The notes under the pieces: model-generated
Told to the model about the DNA's origin: nothing
Database searches by the model: none
Seen by the model: the letters and a program-made list of their open reading frames with translations, nothing else
Made by a program: the position numbers and the translations under genes
Shown here: piece after piece, positions 28,962-37,429 of the stretch
How the letters are laid out: every line of letters begins with the position of its first letter
Numbering within the stretch: the stretch's first letter is position 1
DNA from: Collinsella sp. TF08-11AT
Lineage (GTDB): Bacteria > Actinomycetota > Coriobacteriia > Coriobacteriales > Coriobacteriaceae
Length of the DNA stretch: 42,346 nucleotides
Direction of reading: 5' to 3'
NCBI RefSeq assembly: GCF_003437035.1
Contig: NZ_QSRL01000015.1
Coordinates: 1 to 42,346 of the forward strand

Positions 28962-31541
28962 TCACCGACTGTCTGATTTCCTATGTTCATGTCGACAAAT
29001 AGGACAACCTCTCCCTTCGGCTCTTCTATAAATCGGTGCTTGCCAAGAATGGCCTTCGGAGCACTTCCACCACGCTTTCTTGCCCGAACCGCAGACGATC
29101 TCATCTGGCTTGAGGTCTACGTTCTTTTCCCAATCCCACTCCGCCAACAGGTCGGGATATCGAGAAGCGAGATCGTTATACCCCTTCAAGCAACGTTTGT
29201 TTGAGCAGTACGGACATCCAACGCCTTGCTTAACTCGGCTTTTTATTTGCGCTTCCCACTCGTGTCCCTTTTCGCAGAGCCACCAGGCCTTTGCATGACT
29301 GCCAGCGACCACTTCATTGGGTTTCTTATGCCCATTTTTGGTCGGATGCCATTGGGATGCAATTTCAGGTGCAGCACTCGCCAAATCGTTGAACCCCTCA
29401 AGAACCTTTTTTCCTGCACAATAAGAGCAGCCTTTACCATAAACACGATTGGCTACAGTCGCCTGATAGTGATGCCCTCGATCGCAGATCCACCACACCT
29501 TAGTGTCGGCTCCATTCGTAACATCCGAAGGCAAAATAATTCCATTCCTCTCGAAATCCCACTCTTTGCAAAGTTCTGGATGAGTAACGTCGAGACTGTC
29601 ATGGGTCAGCAGATGCGTAACGTGTTTTGCTTTCCCTCTCTTCACTTTTGAACAGATTGGACAACCTTTGCCAAGCGTGCGGTTGGATACTGTGGCTCGG
29701 TATTCATGACCATTAGGGCAGACCCACCAAGGCTTGCGTTTCGTGCTTCCTCTGGTTACATCCCTGGGTGTCAAAGGCGCATTTTTTGTGGGATGCCATT
29801 CAGCAGCAATTTCAGGATTCGTGGTGGCAAGGTCACTGAAACCGACGAGCAGCTTCACGCCCGCGCAATAGGGACAACCATTACCACGACTTCGATTGTC
29901 TACCGAACTCTGCCACTCGTGCCCCTTCTCGCAAAGCCACCAGACCTTCTTGCCGCTAGATCGGCTGATCATTTCAGGCGTAAGGATGCCGTTCTTCGTC
30001 GGATGCCATTCCCTAGCAAGATCAGGATTGGTTGCTGACAAGCTGTTGGCCTTTTGCCCAGAAACATATTGGCTGTATATGGCGATCCTGTCACGTTCTA
30101 TGTCCACATCAGGAACTTCGGCTAAACCAAGAAGCCGGCTGATTCGAGCAATAACATTAGGAATTTGAGAACCATTGATCGAGCTTTGGCAATATAAGGT
30201 TGTTTCGAAATCCTCTAGCACATCCTCGGCTCTCTTCACTTCTTTAATGCGTATGAGCTTAATGTCACGCTCGATAAAAAATTGGTCTTTTTTCTTCTCG
30301 CGCTCCTTTACCGCAAGCGAAGCATGCCAAAAGGCTCCGTCGTATTCGATGCCCGCATTCAACTCCGGAAGCCAAACATCAACCTCATACTTTCCGTCAT
30401 ATTGATATCTGTTGAAAGCAGGAGTGATTTTAGAGAAGTAGAAATACAATGCCTGCTCCGGAAAGCTCGTCTTGCCTTCCTTGGCGCAAACAGGACACCC
30501 CGTCCCAATGCTGCGATTTGCCGGCGTAGCCTGATACTCATGCCCAAAAGGACAAAGCCACCAAACCTTCTTCCTCGAACTTCCAGCAGCAATATCGGTA
30601 GGCTTCAAATTTCCATTTTTTGCAGGATGCCACTCAGACGCAATAACAGGATTGGTTGTCGCCAAGTCGTTATAGCCAGGCCAAACCATTTGATTGGAGC
30701 AATAAGGGCATCCCGCACCAGAGGTTCTCTGGCTTACCTCAGCTAACCATGTATGACCCTTATCGCATTGCCACCAGACCTTCTTATTGCTCCCCACCGT
30801 TACATCGGAAGGCTTTAAGTTTCCGTTAAGACTAGAAGCCCATTCGAGTGCTATATCCGGCCGATTGAATTGAAGGTCGTTGAATCCAGGCTTGACGACT
30901 TTTCGTGCGCAAACTGGACACGTATGGTTTTCGGCAGTCCGTTTATATACAGAGGCAGTCCAGCGATGACCACAAACATGGCAAACCCAACGAGATCGCA
31001 GATTCGAGAGGCAGGATATTTCAGAAGGCTGAGCTTCGTTCAGCTCATAATCCCAATCCTGCAGAAGTTCAGGAAACTTCTCCGCAAGGGAGCCGTTCTT
31101 TCTAAGAGCTGCTTCGCTGCGACGTTTCCCTTTATTCAGAGAGGCGCAAGCGGGGCAACCGCGGCCCTTCGTGCGGTTAAATACCGAGGCTTCCCATTCA
31201 TGTCCACGCTCGCAGATCCACCAAACCTTCTTATGGGAGCCCCGAGTAACCTGATCTGGAGTGAGATCGCCATTTTTCGCAGGATGCCAGGTAGCAGCAA
31301 TATCAGGTTCAACAGTTGCAAGATCATTGAAGCCGACGAGCGCTCGTCTACCAGAGCAATAGGGGCAACCTTGCCCTTTGCTCCTGTTGTTGGGACTTGC
31401 CTCCCACTCATGACCACGAGCGCAACGCCACCAGACCTTCTTCACGCTGCCGAAGGAAATCGAACCCGGCGTAAGCTCGCCGTTCTTAGTAGGATGCCAT
31501 TCATCAACCAATTCAGGTCGCTCTGTCGCAATACTTCTCAC
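28962..31541 (-). CDS. Ten-zinc-ribbon protein with central PD-(D/E)XK/Vsr-like nuclease domain
   Basis: An 859-aa protein made of zinc-ribbon repeats of the DUF4379 type, each about 70 residues: a WHPTKNG-like segment, KKVWW-C-x-x-GHEW, then CPYC. The second cysteine pairs start at residues 59, 129, 208, 278, 349 and again at 556, 627, 705, 776, 846. Residues about 358-475 between the two sets hold FPEQALYFYF, VDVWLPELNAGIEYDG (D388, E399, D401) and a Lys/Arg-rich stretch, which resembles small Vsr/DUF559-type nucleases. The GTG at 31541 is used because GGAGG lies six bases before it. GC is well below the chromosome average, and the gene sits between direct repeats, which suggests recent transfer. 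DNA binding and cleavage, perhaps in defence, is inference. Confidence 0.75.
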   Translation of the reverse strand: MRSIATERPELVDEWHPTKNGELTPGSISFGSVKKVWWRCARGHEWEASPNNRSKGQGCPYCSGRRALVGFNDLATVEPDIAATWHPAKNGDLTPDQVTRGSHKKVWWICERGHEWEASVFNRTKGRGCPACASLNKGKRRSEAALRKNGSLAEKFPELLQDWDYELNEAQPSEISCLSNLRSRWVCHVCGHRWTASVYKRTAENHTCPVCARKVVKPGFNDLQFNRPDIALEWASSLNGNLKPSDVTVGSNKKVWWQCDKGHTWLAEVSQRTSGAGCPYCSNQMVWPGYNDLATTNPVIASEWHPAKNGNLKPTDIAAGSSRKKVWWLCPFGHEYQATPANRSIGTGCPVCAKEGKTSFPEQALYFYFSKITPAFNRYQYDGKYEVDVWLPELNAGIEYDGAFWHASLAVKEREKKKDQFFIERDIKLIRIKEVKRAEDVLEDFETTLYCQSSINGSQIPNVIARISRLLGLAEVPDVDIERDRIAIYSQYVSGQKANSLSATNPDLAREWHPTKNGILTPEMISRSSGKKVWWLCEKGHEWQSSVDNRSRGNGCPYCAGVKLLVGFSDLATTNPEIAAEWHPTKNAPLTPRDVTRGSTKRKPWWVCPNGHEYRATVSNRTLGKGCPICSKVKRGKAKHVTHLLTHDSLDVTHPELCKEWDFERNGIILPSDVTNGADTKVWWICDRGHHYQATVANRVYGKGCSYCAGKKVLEGFNDLASAAPEIASQWHPTKNGHKKPNEVVAGSHAKAWWLCEKGHEWEAQIKSRVKQGVGCPYCSNKRCLKGYNDLASRYPDLLAEWDWEKNVDLKPDEIVCGSGKKAWWKCSEGHSWQAPIYRRAEGRGCPICRHEHRKSDSR

Positions 31542-31634
31542 GAGAAACCTCCATCGTCAATGGTAAAGGGAAGGTTTAACACGACAAAGAAAATCCCTAA
31601 AAGGCGCGATATCGCAATCAAGCTGTATAACTAC

Positions 31635-31753
31635 CACCTATTACCGTGTTTCTACTGCGTTTGTGAAGGCGAGCTTGACCAATAGGCTCGCACGATTTCG
31701 GCGAACTTGGAAAATCGTATCACCGGGAAAGAGCCCGCAGTGTCCGTGTTGAC
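31635..31753 (+). repeat. Direct repeat, right copy, left part (interrupted by IS element)
   Basis: Matches 28543-28661. It is split within its hairpin loop by the IS element at 31754-33583 and continues at 33592-33633. Confidence 0.78.
31746..31753 (+). repeat. Target-site duplication, left
   Basis: GTGTTGAC, identical to 33584-33591. Eight bp is the usual duplication length for the IS1595 family. Confidence 0.92.
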
Positions 31754-31790
31754 CGTTGTGTTAGACCGCTTTGGATACTGGGACTTTTCC

Positions 31791-31796
31791 TATAAT
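31791..31796 (+). promoter_or_regulatory. Consensus -10 box of the lnu-like gene
   Basis: A perfect TATAAT lies 40 bp upstream of the start codon. The best -35 candidate is TTTGGA around 31770 within the left terminal repeat, at slightly short spacing. The promoter therefore travels with the element. Confidence 0.6.
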
Positions 31797-31836
31797 CTTT
31801 CTTGCTTAGATAGCAGGCGAAAGCGAAGGAGCTCCT

Positions 31837-32331
31837 ATGGTCACCAAGGATGATGCGTGTTGGATAATCGGCCTTTCCGCAGGTGCGGGCATTGGCGTAT
31901 ACCTTGATGGCGGCTGGGGCGTCGATGCGCTTGTCGGGCGTGAGACCAGGGCTCATAACGACATCGACCTGTTCGTTCAGCGCGGGGATTACCAAAGGTT
32001 CGTGGATCTAATTGCTGATGAGGGGTTTTCCGAGGTGGCTGCATCTTTCACCACCGAAGATCACACGGTGTGGCAAGACGAGGCGGGGCGCATCGTCGAC
32101 CTGCATTGCTTCGATTTCGCCGAGAATGGCGATATTCTGTATCAGGGAGATCGTTTTCCCGGGGAGGTCTTTTCGGGGAGGGGGCGCATCGGCGAGGTGG
32201 AGGTGTCGTGCATCGACCCCGAAAGCCAGCTGTTGTTTCACTTGGGCTATCAGCATGACGAGCACGACGCCCACGATGTCATGCTCCTATGCCGTGAGTA
32301 CGGTTTCGACGTTCCCGAAGAATATCGCTAG
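31837..32331 (+). CDS. Lnu(C)-like lincosamide nucleotidyltransferase
   Basis: A 164-aa enzyme expected to nucleotidylate lincomycin/clindamycin and so inactivate them. It shows the LinA/Lnu hallmark YLDGGWGVDALVG (22-34) followed by HNDIDLFVQ (40-48, catalytic aspartates D42 and D44), a middle VDLHCF segment, and CIDPESQLLFHLGY. Length is identical to what I recall for Lnu(C). The ATG at 31837 has AAGGAG five bases upstream. It is a passenger inside an IS1595-type element. Membership of a related aminoglycoside-type nucleotidyltransferase subgroup is the main alternative; substrate is not proven by sequence. Confidence 0.8.
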   Translation: MVTKDDACWIIGLSAGAGIGVYLDGGWGVDALVGRETRAHNDIDLFVQRGDYQRFVDLIADEGFSEVAASFTTEDHTVWQDEAGRIVDLHCFDFAENGDILYQGDRFPGEVFSGRGRIGEVEVSCIDPESQLLFHLGYQHDEHDAHDVMLLCREYGFDVPEEYR

Positions 32332-32402
32332 CTGTTGCTATTTGCATCGGGGCACGACTTCAGCGCTTGCCGCAGATGCGCTGCGCCAGACCGCCCTGGA
32401 CA

Positions 32403-33485
32403 TCACGCCACGCCGTATATGGCCCTCCGCGCACGCGAGTCCCATTTCGCCTGCTTGATCCAGTACTCGTAGAACGGATAGGGGGTCACCTTGTACTGGC
32501 GCCAGGTCTTCTCGTACGTGCCGCGGGCTGCCTGCCTCACTATGAGCTCGGCGAGCTCGTCCGCGCTCCTGCGGACCTTGAAGCACCATGTCCACTTGAA
32601 CCAGGCGAGGTAGTTCTCGAGGCGTCTCGTGGAGACACCCCGGAACCTGCCGATGAAGTGCCTCATCTGGGAGTGGAGGCTGTTCACCCTGTTGATGGCG
32701 TGCTCCTCCCTCTTGCTGGCGATGTGCGCGCCGACGCCGAGGGCGGGCAGGACGCGGCGGTACACGTGCGCACGGTCCGTCGAGATTATCGCGCCGGCCG
32801 CGAGCTTGTCGGCGAGCAGCTCCCTGGCTGCCGCCTCGTCGAGGCCGCCCCTCCCCGCGATCTCGTAGAAGATGTCGCCGGCGTCGTTGATGCCGGTGAG
32901 CACGCATATCTTCTCGTGCCCGTCGGTTCCCTGCGACCTTGTGCGGGGCTTCCTGGGCATGCCGGACTCCGACCTGGAGCGGTTTCCCTTGAAGCTCTCC
33001 CTGAAGAAGCACTCGTCGAGCTCGGCCCCGCCGCCGGCCTCCACGCGGAAGGCGGGCATGCGCTTGGCCATGGCCTCGAGCAGCCTGTGGCGCATGAAGA
33101 ACGCCGTCTTGAGGCACACGCCGCACTTTTCCGCCGACTCGCGCAGCGGGAGCATGTCCACGTGGCACTCCGCGAACCTCATCCAGGCCGACCTGTCGAG
33201 CTTGGTGGTGGAGAAGATGCGCATGGTGGCGTCGGTGAAGGTCCTGGCGCACCCTCGGCAGAGGAACCGCTGACGGCCGCGCCCGTCTCGCCCCCTCTTC
33301 ACGTAATGCGGGGAGCCGCACCAGGGGCAGGCTCTGTCGGGATCGTCTTCCGCCCCCTCGCTTGCCGCGAGTTCGAAAAGCTCCGCGTCTATCAGCGCCT
33401 TGAGCGATCTCAGGACCCTGCTCTTCTCGGCAGCCGTCATCTGCGGGAGGAACTGCCTCGTCAGCTGGGTGAGCACGTCTTCCAT
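32403..33485 (-). CDS. IS1595-family (ISXO2-like) transposase
   Basis: A 360-aa transposase. The N-terminal zinc ribbon reads CPWCGSPHYVKRG..FLCRGCARTF (about 50-80). The catalytic core has ELDECFF (first D), ISTDRAHVYRRV (second D), and INRVNSLHSQMRHFIGRFRGVSTRRLENYL, the ISXO2-type third-residue region. The ATG at 33485 is chosen because GGAGG lies five bases upstream; alternatives are 33497 and 33566. There is no frameshift or internal stop. It is convergent with the lnu-like gene, with 71 bp between their ends. Confidence 0.93.
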   Translation of the reverse strand: MEDVLTQLTRQFLPQMTAAEKSRVLRSLKALIDAELFELAASEGAEDDPDRACPWCGSPHYVKRGRDGRGRQRFLCRGCARTFTDATMRIFSTTKLDRSAWMRFAECHVDMLPLRESAEKCGVCLKTAFFMRHRLLEAMAKRMPAFRVEAGGGAELDECFFRESFKGNRSRSESGMPRKPRTRSQGTDGHEKICVLTGINDAGDIFYEIAGRGGLDEAAARELLADKLAAGAIISTDRAHVYRRVLPALGVGAHIASKREEHAINRVNSLHSQMRHFIGRFRGVSTRRLENYLAWFKWTWCFKVRRSADELAELIVRQAARGTYEKTWRQYKVTPYPFYEYWIKQAKWDSRARRAIYGVA

Positions 33486-33583
33486 TGCAACCTCCATCTC
33501 TCCTGATGATGGAATTGTCGCAACCGGGGCCCCGTCGCGTGTACTGCGTGCAGGACACTTATCCAAAGTGGTCTAACACAACG

Positions 33584-33591
33584 GTGTTGAC
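33584..33591 (+). repeat. Target-site duplication, right
   Basis: GTGTTGAC, identical to 31746-31753. Confidence 0.92.
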
Positions 33592-33633
33592 GGACACTGC
33601 GTTTGCATTAACCCAGTTAATATATGTAATGAA
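33592..33633 (+). repeat. Direct repeat, right copy, right part
   Basis: GGACACTG completes the interrupted hairpin, then TTGCATTAACCCAGTTAATATATG matches the left copy at 28676-28699 with one substitution. Confidence 0.78.
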
Positions 33634-33721
33634 AGATTAGGCTCGCTTTTCAAGACAACGCAAAACGGCCGCTTTGGCGGAAAGGATGCCCATAAAAGCC
33701 TCGAATCAGGGTTCGTCCGCT

Positions 33722-33736
33722 GGGACAAATTGTCCC
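33722..33736. repeat. GGGACA palindrome, copy c
   Basis: GGGACAAATTGTCCC, identical to copy a, preceded by CGCT and followed by AGTTCCGA, 45 bp upstream of the next gene's start. Could be a regulatory site for that gene. Confidence 0.6.
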
Positions 33737-33780
33737 AGTTCCGAGCGACGAGACGCCCGCGTAACGCGGAAGGGGGACCC

Positions 33781-34950
33781 ATGGGAATGCGACAGGGAAA
33801 GCAGGTTTACACCGTCGGAGAGGACCGTATGTCAAGACAGGAACGCCACATCAAACTTCCAAAGGAGCCCCAAGAGGCGATTGACACCCTCGAGCGATTC
33901 GTGGTCAGGGCACGTCGAATCGAGGCACACTCATTGGTCAAGAGCAAGAAGGTAAAAGAGCTTGCCCAACCAAGCTATACCCTCCGCTTCAACGACTCGA
34001 CGGTTTCGATGAGACTGAACAGCAGACCGGAAGACGAGGAGATCTTCGAATCGCTAGCGGCAAGGATACGGCCATGCATCGTCGACAGCGAGCCCATTCA
34101 GCTCGAAAAGGTCGTCGCGGCAATCCGCGTTCTCACCTCAACCGTCGAGCTGGATGAGAGGCAGAGCAAGCTGCTTGAGCTCGTCAACTCATGGTGCAAG
34201 GAGCACATTGCGCCTCATTCCTACAACGCCATCTCATCTCACGAGGAGATAGGGGAGCTCAATTCGGACAAAGTGACGTCTGCATCCGACACCCTGCTGG
34301 GCCTCGGCTGGTACTACGCCGACCTCGTCCACGCCGACCCCAGGCAGGAGAAGGAAGCGGCACTCGAGTTCCCTTATGACTTCAGATACAACCAGGGCGT
34401 GGTGCTCGTATCGCACCTGGCGCTCATCATAAGCTCTCTGCTCAAGCTGATCCGGGAGATCAGCGACGTCAGTGAGCTCGGTCTATCGCCTGAAGTCTGG
34501 ACCTCTCAGGTAACCGCAGGGGGCGGCCCCTTCGAGTTCGGAGTGGGCAAAGTCTATGTCGGACCCGCTGGCTTCGTGCCGCCGACGGGCGCCGCGATGG
34601 ATGAGATCCCGGGATTCAAAGAACTAGACTTAGTGACCGCAAGGCGCATGCAGGACCCCGGCTGCGCCGTAGACGCCCGATTCGTCAATGATTCTGGCGA
34701 GGTAATCGAGACCCATGATGGCTTCTATATCATCGATACGGAACACAACTGCGTTGTGATCAGCATCGAGGACAAAATCCTCCTATCAGGGAGCCCGGAA
34801 GAGGGATCGAGCCCTGTCGGGGAGCTCCCGTTTGAGCAAGCGTTCTTCTCGAAAGCCGCTGGTCCCGTTGACGGGAAGACGGAGCAGTTCTTGGAATTCC
34901 TGGCGAAGGCAAAGGCCGCAGGCAAGATTGAGATTTCGATGTCGTGGTGA
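33781..34950 (+). CDS. Unrecognised soluble protein, first gene of a possible three-gene system
   Basis: A 389-aa cytoplasmic protein with no family I recognise. The N-terminal 60 residues are basic and helical. Residues about 100-240 form a helical region (VVAAIRVLTSTVELDERQSKLLELVNSW and VLVSHLALIISSLLKLIREI). The C-terminal third is beta-rich and acidic (GEVIETHDGFYIIDTEHNCVVISIEDKILL). The ATG at 33781 follows AAGGGGG; a second good start is 33829 after GGAGAGG. It lies right after the IS/direct-repeat boundary and 273 bp before a membrane-protein gene on the same strand. Confidence 0.65.
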   Translation: MGMRQGKQVYTVGEDRMSRQERHIKLPKEPQEAIDTLERFVVRARRIEAHSLVKSKKVKELAQPSYTLRFNDSTVSMRLNSRPEDEEIFESLAARIRPCIVDSEPIQLEKVVAAIRVLTSTVELDERQSKLLELVNSWCKEHIAPHSYNAISSHEEIGELNSDKVTSASDTLLGLGWYYADLVHADPRQEKEAALEFPYDFRYNQGVVLVSHLALIISSLLKLIREISDVSELGLSPEVWTSQVTAGGGPFEFGVGKVYVGPAGFVPPTGAAMDEIPGFKELDLVTARRMQDPGCAVDARFVNDSGEVIETHDGFYIIDTEHNCVVISIEDKILLSGSPEEGSSPVGELPFEQAFFSKAAGPVDGKTEQFLEFLAKAKAAGKIEISMSW

Positions 34951-35057
34951 GGGACTCCCATACAGGGCACCGTCACATTCCCGAAAGCCCCGTCCAATGG
35001 CAAAGAGAGACCAACTGACGAGAGCGCATAGAACGCCTTCCGCCGCCTTTTCTGCGC

Positions 35058-35180
35058 ATGATTGATAGAGCCACTTTGGTGGAGGTTCCTGTTCTTATCG
35101 AATGCCTCGAAGGCAAGAAGGACTTCCCAGTAGCCATTTCTACCACCAATGAAGGGCGTAAAATTTTTTACTCAATCTGA
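35058..35180 (+). CDS. Possible small protein or gene remnant
   Basis: A 40-codon frame (starting MIDRATLVEVPVLIECLEGK) with protein-like composition between the 389-aa and 642-aa genes. There is no Shine-Dalgarno. It may be the tail of a deleted gene or a real small protein. The rest of the 34951-35223 gap holds a possible -10 (GATAAT at 35187). Confidence 0.25.
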   Translation: MIDRATLVEVPVLIECLEGKKDFPVAISTTNEGRKIFYSI

Positions 35181-35223
35181 ATGTGGGATAATTCGACGAA
35201 AGAAAAGGGGTTACGGAGCCGCC

Positions 35224-37152
35224 ATGGATCAGAAATTACAAGCGATGATCGAAGAGCTGCAAAGCAAAAGCGGCAAACCCACCCATGAAGAGGCTCAGAG
35301 GATCCAAAGGAGCCTACCCGTCCCCAACGACCACGTCATTCTCTGGGCGGACATGATCTCGTATGGAGGATACCCTGCCGGAATCGCCCTCACCGATCGC
35401 GCATTCATATCCAAAGCGCCCAAGAAAGACGTGAAGGCTGCCAACAAAGAAGCCAAAGCAAAAGCGAAGGAAACCGGCGAGAAGGCCCAGAAACTGAATG
35501 CAATCTACCGCATCATCCCATGGGATTTCTTCGATCCCGAAGACTACGACATCCTGGAGCGCTGGGATAAAGGAAATCGCAGATATGCGATCAAATACAA
35601 AGACGAGACCCTCGCGGTATTCGAGAACAAGGCTATGTACGAAGCGTTCAGGGAATACCGTTCCGATGTGATAAGGCAAAAGAGAGAAGCGGAGGAGTTG
35701 GCCGAGAGATCGACGATCAGCGCCCTGAACTCCTTCACCGTGGAGGGCGTGATGTTCAATGCAGCCTATGGCGCAGGACAGACGAAGACGGGCCATGGAA
35801 TCTACGCGGAGGAAGCTGGCGCGAAGCTTGATTGGATTCACGGCGAGAAGTCAACGGTAGTCGGAAGAGACAACGCCAAGAACGGCCCCGACAAGATAGT
35901 CGGGGCATCCCCGGTGCAGTGCAAGTTCTGCAAAACGGCATACCAAACCGTAGAGGCCTGCTTCAAGAAAACGCCGGCTGGCACCAAGGAATTCAGGTAC
36001 TACGACCTCAACGACAACCCGATGAAGATAGAGGTTCCGAAGGACCAGTACGCGGACGCCGTCGCCTATATGAAAACGCGCATCGAGCAAGGAGCCGTTA
36101 AAGGAGTCAACGATCCAGAAGCGGCGCTTGATATCATCCGCAAGAGCAACCTCTCATACCAGCAGGTTCGCAACCTTGCCAAGCCGGGAACAGTGGAATC
36201 GCTCGTCTACGACTTCGCCGAGTGCTCTATAACATGCACTTCCGCACTGGGCATTTCCGCCGTCTGCGCATTTGCCCAAGCGCTATGGAGCACCAGAAGT
36301 CCAAAGGAGGCGGCGAAGTGCGCAATCGTTACGGGCGTCCGGGTCTACGGGCTCAGCTTCGCCGGAAGCGTCATCGCCTCCCAGCTGTCCAGGACCAGCT
36401 TCTTGAACGCAATAAACCCGTTGGCTGCGGGCATTACCAAGAGGATAGGGCCCAAAGCGGCACAGGAAATAGTAAACGCATTTCGGGCGATGGCCGGGAA
36501 GAAGGCCGTATACGGCGCTGCAGCACAGAAGAGCTTCGCGAAGTTTCTTGGATCGAACCTCATTACCCAGGGGGTCATGTTCGTAGTCTTCGCCGCACCG
36601 GACACATACAGACTGATTGAAGGAAGGCTGTCCGGGGCGCAATATACGAAGAACATGGCGTCTCTACTCGTGTCGTTCGGAAGCACGATTGCCGGGACGG
36701 CGGCGACAGGGGCTATCGCAGGGAAAAAGCTCACCGACAAAGTCGACAAAAAAGCAGTGAAGATCATCGGGATGGGCGGAGGCCTGCTGATAGGGGGCGT
36801 CGCGGGAGCAGCGACGAAGGCCGTCGGAGACATAATCCGAGAAGACGACGCGCTATGGACGACTCGAATGTTCAACGCCGTCTTCGTCAATATGGAAATA
36901 GAGCATCTCCTAACTGCAGAAGAGCAGGATGCTGCCATATCCCAACTTGACTCCGATAAAAAGAGCCTGAGAAAGCTCCAGGAAAAACTAGTGAGCTCGA
37001 AAGAGCAGGAGAAGGAGATTAGAGAGTATCTGCAGCCTCTATTTGAGAGGGTCCTGAAACCTCGCAAGAGGGTCACGGAGCGCGACATGGAAACGCTGGC
37101 CGAAGACCTGGCCGAAGCGCTAAAAGAGGAGGATCGTGAAATTGAAGTGTGA
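35224..37152 (+). CDS. Multi-pass membrane protein with N-terminal PH-like region, function unknown
   Basis: A 642-aa protein. Residues 30-145 (YPAGIALTDRAFISK ... YRIIPWDFFDPEDYDI) look like a small beta-rich PH-like sensor region. Residues 185-330 carry GHGIYAEEAG, VVGRDNAKNGPDKIV, a cysteine pair CKFC (233-236), IEVPKDQYADAV and NLAKPGTVESLVYDF. I recall very similar blocks in uncharacterised proteins on genomic islands of other bacteria but cannot name a family. Hydrophobic segments follow at about 335-355, 363-388, 445-465, 478-500 and 513-535. A C-terminal coiled coil (565-605) is charged. The ATG at 35224 has GGAG five bases upstream. The 3' end overlaps the zinc-finger gene by 17 bp. 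A membrane effector in a defence or stress system is the best guess. Confidence 0.7.
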   Translation: MDQKLQAMIEELQSKSGKPTHEEAQRIQRSLPVPNDHVILWADMISYGGYPAGIALTDRAFISKAPKKDVKAANKEAKAKAKETGEKAQKLNAIYRIIPWDFFDPEDYDILERWDKGNRRYAIKYKDETLAVFENKAMYEAFREYRSDVIRQKREAEELAERSTISALNSFTVEGVMFNAAYGAGQTKTGHGIYAEEAGAKLDWIHGEKSTVVGRDNAKNGPDKIVGASPVQCKFCKTAYQTVEACFKKTPAGTKEFRYYDLNDNPMKIEVPKDQYADAVAYMKTRIEQGAVKGVNDPEAALDIIRKSNLSYQQVRNLAKPGTVESLVYDFAECSITCTSALGISAVCAFAQALWSTRSPKEAAKCAIVTGVRVYGLSFAGSVIASQLSRTSFLNAINPLAAGITKRIGPKAAQEIVNAFRAMAGKKAVYGAAAQKSFAKFLGSNLITQGVMFVVFAAPDTYRLIEGRLSGAQYTKNMASLLVSFGSTIAGTAATGAIAGKKLTDKVDKKAVKIIGMGGGLLIGGVAGAATKAVGDIIREDDALWTTRMFNAVFVNMEIEHLLTAEEQDAAISQLDSDKKSLRKLQEKLVSSKEQEKEIREYLQPLFERVLKPRKRVTERDMETLAEDLAEALKEEDREIEV

Positions 37153-37429
37153 TTGCTGCGGCAGAAAGAAGAAACTACTAGAGGCATTCGCTTCAGTAGA
37201 CAACGGAGACAAGAAGCTAACTCTTTGCGCCGATTGCAACGATCTGCTCTACAAACTGCGCGATGCCGCAAATGAAGGTACTGCAAACGAGTTTCAGGGC
37301 ATTCAGCAGTCGCTGACCTCTCGAATGGAGGGCAAGGCGTCGGAGGATTTCCAAGCGTGGTCAGAGAAATTCATAACTAAGCAGCATGCAAAAATTGCTC
37401 AAAGCAGAACCGACGCTCAAGCCGAATAG
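37136..37429 (+). CDS. Small zinc-finger protein coupled to the membrane protein gene
   Basis: A 97-aa protein beginning with GTG at 37136 after a strong AGAGGAGG. It has an N-terminal four-cysteine finger, CDCCGRKK (5-12) and LCADC (30-34), followed by a charged helical tail. The 17-bp overlap with the preceding gene means translational coupling, so the two products probably act together. No HTH or nuclease motif is seen. Confidence 0.7.
   Translation: MKLKCDCCGRKKKLLEAFASVDNGDKKLTLCADCNDLLYKLRDAANEGTANEFQGIQQSLTSRMEGKASEDFQAWSEKFITKQHAKIAQSRTDAQAE

Larger units (their letters stand above)
31754..33583. mobile_element. IS1595-family element carrying a lincosamide nucleotidyltransferase gene
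   Basis: An 1830-bp element bounded by 24-bp terminal inverted repeats (31754-31777 and 33560-33583; both start CGTTGTGTTAGACC from the outside, with one mismatch) and an 8-bp target duplication. It contains a plus-strand Lnu(C)-like gene and a convergent minus-strand ISXO2-type transposase. Organisation parallels the lnu(C)-carrying ISSag10/MTnSag1 of Streptococcus agalactiae, but this version has GC-rich codon use. Intact ends and transposase suggest recent, possibly still active, mobility. Confidence 0.92.

Noticed and set aside
28697..29002. 101-codon plus-strand frame
   Set aside because: It spans a direct repeat and a palindrome and runs antisense into the end of the zinc-ribbon gene; no coding signal.
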